Program-made: the position numbers and the translations under genes
Notes under the pieces: model-generated
Told to the model about the DNA's origin: nothing
Databases searched by the model: none
What the model saw: the letters and a program-made list of their open reading frames with translations, nothing else
In this document: one piece after another, positions 20,568 through 23,547 of the stretch
Layout of the letters: the number at the start of each line of letters is the position of its first letter
Numbering within the stretch: the first letter of the stretch is position 1
Source of the DNA: an uncultured Lachnospiraceae bacterium
Lineage (GTDB): Bacteria; Bacillota; Clostridia; Lachnospirales; Lachnospiraceae
Assembly: GCA_934320895.1 (NCBI GenBank)
Contig: CAKRFY010000039.1
Span: 1 to 23,547, forward strand
Direction: 5' to 3'
DNA length: 23,547 nt

Positions 20568-23459
20568 ATGAGTGAAAAAATAGTTTTAATAGATGGACAC
20601 AGTATATTAAATAGGGCATTTTATGGCGTGCCTGATCTGACAAATTCAGAGGGGATGCACACAAATGCCGTGTATGGTTTTTTGAATATTATGTTTAAGA
20701 TACTTGATACAGAGAAGCCAGAGTATCTTACGGTGGCATTTGATGTTAAAGAGCCTACATTTAGACATGAGATGTTCAAAGATTATAAGGGTACAAGAAA
20801 GCCTATGCCAGAAGAGTTAAGGCAGCAGGTTCCGGTTATACAGCAGGTACTTGAGGCTATGGGTATAACAATAGTAAAAAGACCTGGCTTTGAGGCAGAT
20901 GATATACTTGGAACGATTGCAAAGATGGCAGAGTCAGAGGGAAAAGAGGTTACTCTTGTATCAGGGGACAGAGATCTTTTGCAGCTTGCATCAAAAAATA
21001 TCAAGATAAGTATTCCAAAAACGAAAAAAGGCGGTTCTGAGGTTGAGGAATATCATACAGAAGATGTAATAGAAAAGTATGGTGTTACACCAATCCAGAT
21101 AATAGATATGAAAGGTCTTATGGGAGATACGGCTGACAATATACCGGGCGTTGCAGGTGTTGGTGAAAAGACTGCTGTAAAGATACTTAAGGCATTTCCG
21201 AGTGTGGAGGAAGCTTATGAGCATATCGAGGAAGTTGAGCCGAAGAGAGCAAGGGAACTTTTGAGAGCCGGAAAGGATATGGCATTTCTTAGTAAAAAAC
21301 TTGCAACGATAAAGACTGATTGCAAACTTGATTACAGCATTGATGATTCAAGGCTTGAAAATATCTTTACATCTGAAGCTTTTGAGTGGATAAAGAAACT
21401 TGAACTTAGATCACTTGTTAAAAAGTTTGATAAAGATGCAATGAGTCAGGCGGTTGAAAGACCAAAGAATTTTAAGTTTTTAAAAAAGAAAACCGAGGTG
21501 AATAAATTTGTAAGTGAGCTTATAAAAACGGCACCTGATGTTGTTGGAGCAGCATTTTTCAGTGATGAATGGTCAAATTCAGGTGTTCAGAAAAAAAAGA
21601 AAAAGAAAAAAAGTGGTGGACAGATGGCATTTGTATTTGATGATATATCAGCAGTTTCACTTGAAGATGAGGGTGATGGGACAAATGAATATCTGTTTGC
21701 TGGACTTAGTTTAAGCTATGAAAAAGATGGAATTTTCCAAACTGTAAGTATATTAAGGAATGATGAGACAGATGGAGATTTTATTGTAGATATTTACAGG
21801 GAGATAGAAAAGAAAACAAAGCATATTGCATTATTAGACTGGAAAAATGAATTGCATCTTACGGCAGTTGTTGAAAATCTTTCAGAGGAAAAGGAAGCAC
21901 CATCACAGAGAGCGTTTGATGATTCAGACTTTGACAGTCTTTTTAATAAGATATCAGATGTAAGTATAGCGGCATATCTTATAAATCCGCTTAAGGATAG
22001 TTATGGTGCGGATGATATTGCAAGAGATTATCTTGATATGACGATACCTTCGTATAGTGAAAGATTTGGAAAAAGCAGATTATCTGAGATTATTTCGGAG
22101 ATTGAGGATGATTATCTTAAAGAGAGTGCAAACGAGGAAAAAAATGTTATACTGAATAATCTTTTGGAATATACGGGAGAACTTTCATTTGTTGCGGCAG
22201 CAGGATATAAAGCTCTTGCAGAAGAACTTGAAAAAACAGGTATGATGAAACTTTATCGTGAAATAGAGATGCCGACTGCATATTTTTTATATCAGATGGA
22301 GAGAGTCGGAGTAAAGGCAGATATCGGAGTGCTTGAGAAACTTGCAGAGAAACTTGACAGAAAGATAGTTGAACTTGAAAGTGATATTTATGACCTTGCA
22401 GGTGAGGAATTTAATATAAATTCTCCTAAACAGCTCGGTGTGATATTGTTTGAAAAAATGAAACTTCCATTTGCAAAAAAGACAAAGACAGGTTATTCAA
22501 CATCAGCGGACATTCTTGAAAAATTAAAGACAGAGGATCCGATAATATCAAAGATACTTGACTATAGACAGTTTACAAAATTGAAATCGACATATGCAGA
22601 GGGCCTTGCTGTGTTCATTGAAAGTGATAATAGGATTCATGGCAAATTTAACCAGATGATAACGGCAACAGGAAGAATCAGTTCAACAGAACCAAACCTT
22701 CAGAATATACCTATCAGAATGGAGATGGGGCGTGAATTTAGGAAAGTCTTTAAGGCAAAGGAGGGCTATGTATTTCTTGATGCCGATTACTCACAGATAG
22801 AACTGAGAGTTTTGGCTGATATGTCGGGGGATGAGCATCTTATAGAAGCCTATAAAAAGGGAGATGACATACACAGAAGTACGGCGTCTAAGGTATTCCA
22901 TACTCCGTTTGATGAGGTAACTGACCTTCAGCGAAGAAATGCAAAGGCAGTAAACTTTGGTATAGTTTATGGAATAAGTGCATTTGGACTTTCGCAGGAT
23001 TTAGGAACAACAAGAAAAGAAGCTGATGAGATAATAAAAAAATATTTTGCAACTTATCCGGCAATAAAGGCATTTCTTGACGAGAAAGTTGAGGATGCAA
23101 AAAAAACGGGATATTCATACACAAAATTTGGCAGGAGAAGGCCAGTTCCTGAGATTAAATCTTCAAATTTTATGCAGCGTTCATTTGGTGAGAGAATAGC
23201 AATGAACTCGCCTATACAGGGAACAGCAGCAGACATAATAAAGATAGCGATGATAAAAGTTGCAAGAAGATTAAGAGAAGAAAGACTTAGATCGAGGATA
23301 GTGCTTCAGGTGCATGATGAGCTGCTTGTAGAGACAAGTGTGGATGAGATAGATAAGGTAAGGGAGATACTTATATCGAGCATGCAGTCAGCAGCAGAGC
23401 TTAAAGTGCCGCTTATTGCGGAAGTTGAACAGGGTGATGATTGGTTTGAGGCACATTAG
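20568..23459 (+). CDS. polA: DNA polymerase I
   Basis: A 963-residue repair and Okazaki-fragment polymerase. The 5'-3' exonuclease domain (1-290) shows LIDGHS with D9, EADDILG, SGDRDLL and the helix-hairpin-helix GVAGVGEKTA. The middle domain (about 300-560) is poorly conserved, without recognisable DEDD proofreading motifs, as in Bacillus PolA. The polymerase domain has motif A DADYSQIELR (738-747, catalytic D740), motif B RRNAKAVNFGIVYG (R789, K793, F797, Y801) and motif C VHDELLVE (catalytic D917). It is longer than the roughly 880 residues of many homologues; a lysine run KKKKKKK in the middle domain (21591-21611) belongs to the extra material. AAGGAAGG (20548-20555) precedes the ATG. A repeat copy sits just upstream. 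Confidence 0.96.
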   Translation: MSEKIVLIDGHSILNRAFYGVPDLTNSEGMHTNAVYGFLNIMFKILDTEKPEYLTVAFDVKEPTFRHEMFKDYKGTRKPMPEELRQQVPVIQQVLEAMGITIVKRPGFEADDILGTIAKMAESEGKEVTLVSGDRDLLQLASKNIKISIPKTKKGGSEVEEYHTEDVIEKYGVTPIQIIDMKGLMGDTADNIPGVAGVGEKTAVKILKAFPSVEEAYEHIEEVEPKRARELLRAGKDMAFLSKKLATIKTDCKLDYSIDDSRLENIFTSEAFEWIKKLELRSLVKKFDKDAMSQAVERPKNFKFLKKKTEVNKFVSELIKTAPDVVGAAFFSDEWSNSGVQKKKKKKKSGGQMAFVFDDISAVSLEDEGDGTNEYLFAGLSLSYEKDGIFQTVSILRNDETDGDFIVDIYREIEKKTKHIALLDWKNELHLTAVVENLSEEKEAPSQRAFDDSDFDSLFNKISDVSIAAYLINPLKDSYGADDIARDYLDMTIPSYSERFGKSRLSEIISEIEDDYLKESANEEKNVILNNLLEYTGELSFVAAAGYKALAEELEKTGMMKLYREIEMPTAYFLYQMERVGVKADIGVLEKLAEKLDRKIVELESDIYDLAGEEFNINSPKQLGVILFEKMKLPFAKKTKTGYSTSADILEKLKTEDPIISKILDYRQFTKLKSTYAEGLAVFIESDNRIHGKFNQMITATGRISSTEPNLQNIPIRMEMGREFRKVFKAKEGYVFLDADYSQIELRVLADMSGDEHLIEAYKKGDDIHRSTASKVFHTPFDEVTDLQRRNAKAVNFGIVYGISAFGLSQDLGTTRKEADEIIKKYFATYPAIKAFLDEKVEDAKKTGYSYTKFGRRRPVPEIKSSNFMQRSFGERIAMNSPIQGTAADIIKIAMIKVARRLREERLRSRIVLQVHDELLVETSVDEIDKVREILISSMQSAAELKVPLIAEVEQGDDWFEAH

Positions 23460-23464
23460 TGAGA

Positions 23465-23524
23465 ATGATGCTTGAAAAGAAGGCTAACGCAATCCCACTG
23501 GCTTTAGACGGTGGGTTAAGATAG
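23465..23524 (+). mobile_element. Solo TnpB-tail/right-end-like hairpin after polA
   Basis: CCCAC (23494-23498) / GTGGG (23511-23515) plus a T-G pair enclose the loop GGCTTTAGAC, identical to the loop at 51-60, while the stem bases differ but still pair. Translated in the same frame as the tnpB tail it reads IPLALDGG against SPLALDNG. The terminal TAGTTCAC is absent (TTAAGATAGCC instead), and only 34 bp separate the hairpin from the polA stop. It is a remnant or non-autonomous derivative rather than an active end. Nothing else is seen to the window edge at 23547. Confidence 0.5.
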
Positions 23525-23547
23525 CCAAAAGTGGAAAAATGTTATAT

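Overview
The window looks like chromosomal DNA of a low-GC clostridial Firmicute, most likely a Lachnospiraceae gut or rumen bacterium. This rests on the AT-rich composition, consensus sigma-A-type promoters (TTGACA/TATAAT), strong GGAGG ribosome-binding sites, the NifS/NifU pair, a FeoB-associated Cys-rich protein and a Bacillus-like PolA. The assignment is by gene content only. Most of the window is housekeeping; the unusual material is between the genes.

Layout. 1-74: the right end of an IS200/IS605-type (TnpB) element that cuts into a GNAT acetyltransferase gene (75-396, 5' truncated). 498-1499: a Nudix hydrolase and a stand-alone CheY, each with its own promoter. 1681-1763: tRNA-Leu(CAA). 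2021-4989: cysteine desulfurase (nifS/iscS), Fe-S scaffold (nifU/iscU) and tRNA 2-thiouridylase mnmA, three steps in using cysteine sulfur. 5012-7569: a sulfur-assimilation operon (O-acetylhomoserine sulfhydrylase, then cysteine synthase), with a palindromic operator on its promoter and a 29-codon leader ORF ending Cys-Cys-Cys-stop. 7733-10867, minus strand: an IscR/CymR-like Rrf2 regulator with three conserved-type cysteines, an ABC-F ATPase, and a short DtxR-family metal regulator. 10949-11375, plus strand: a divergent promoter whose -10 sits inside a GTTAG-N6-CTAAC palindrome, a leader with five hairpins, and a 46-residue FeoB-associated Cys-rich membrane protein. 11369-12414: a triple 46-47 bp tandem repeat, then metF. 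12708-14465: Na/Pi cotransporter with PhoU domain. 14587-15783: RlmI-like rRNA methyltransferase. 15892-20483: sbcD, sbcC and a small zinc-finger membrane protein, tightly packed. 20568-23459: polA. 23465-23524: a second TnpB-tail hairpin with no gene attached.

How it fits together. Sulfide is fixed into homocysteine and cysteine (metY, cysK), MetF supplies methyl-THF for methionine, and NifS/NifU/MnmA spend cysteine sulfur on Fe-S clusters and tRNA thiolation. An Fe-S-capable Rrf2 regulator and a DtxR-type iron regulator sit in the middle, so the window reads as a sulfur/iron homeostasis neighbourhood followed by a DNA-repair block.

Best candidates for something undescribed: the Cys-Cys-Cys leader peptide with mutually exclusive hairpins before metY-cysK; a 46-bp hairpin repeat present three times in the same orientation with stem pairing preserved by a G-U change; the run of four perfect hairpins in the iron-regulated leader; the triple repeat before metF; and the solo TnpB-type hairpin after polA.
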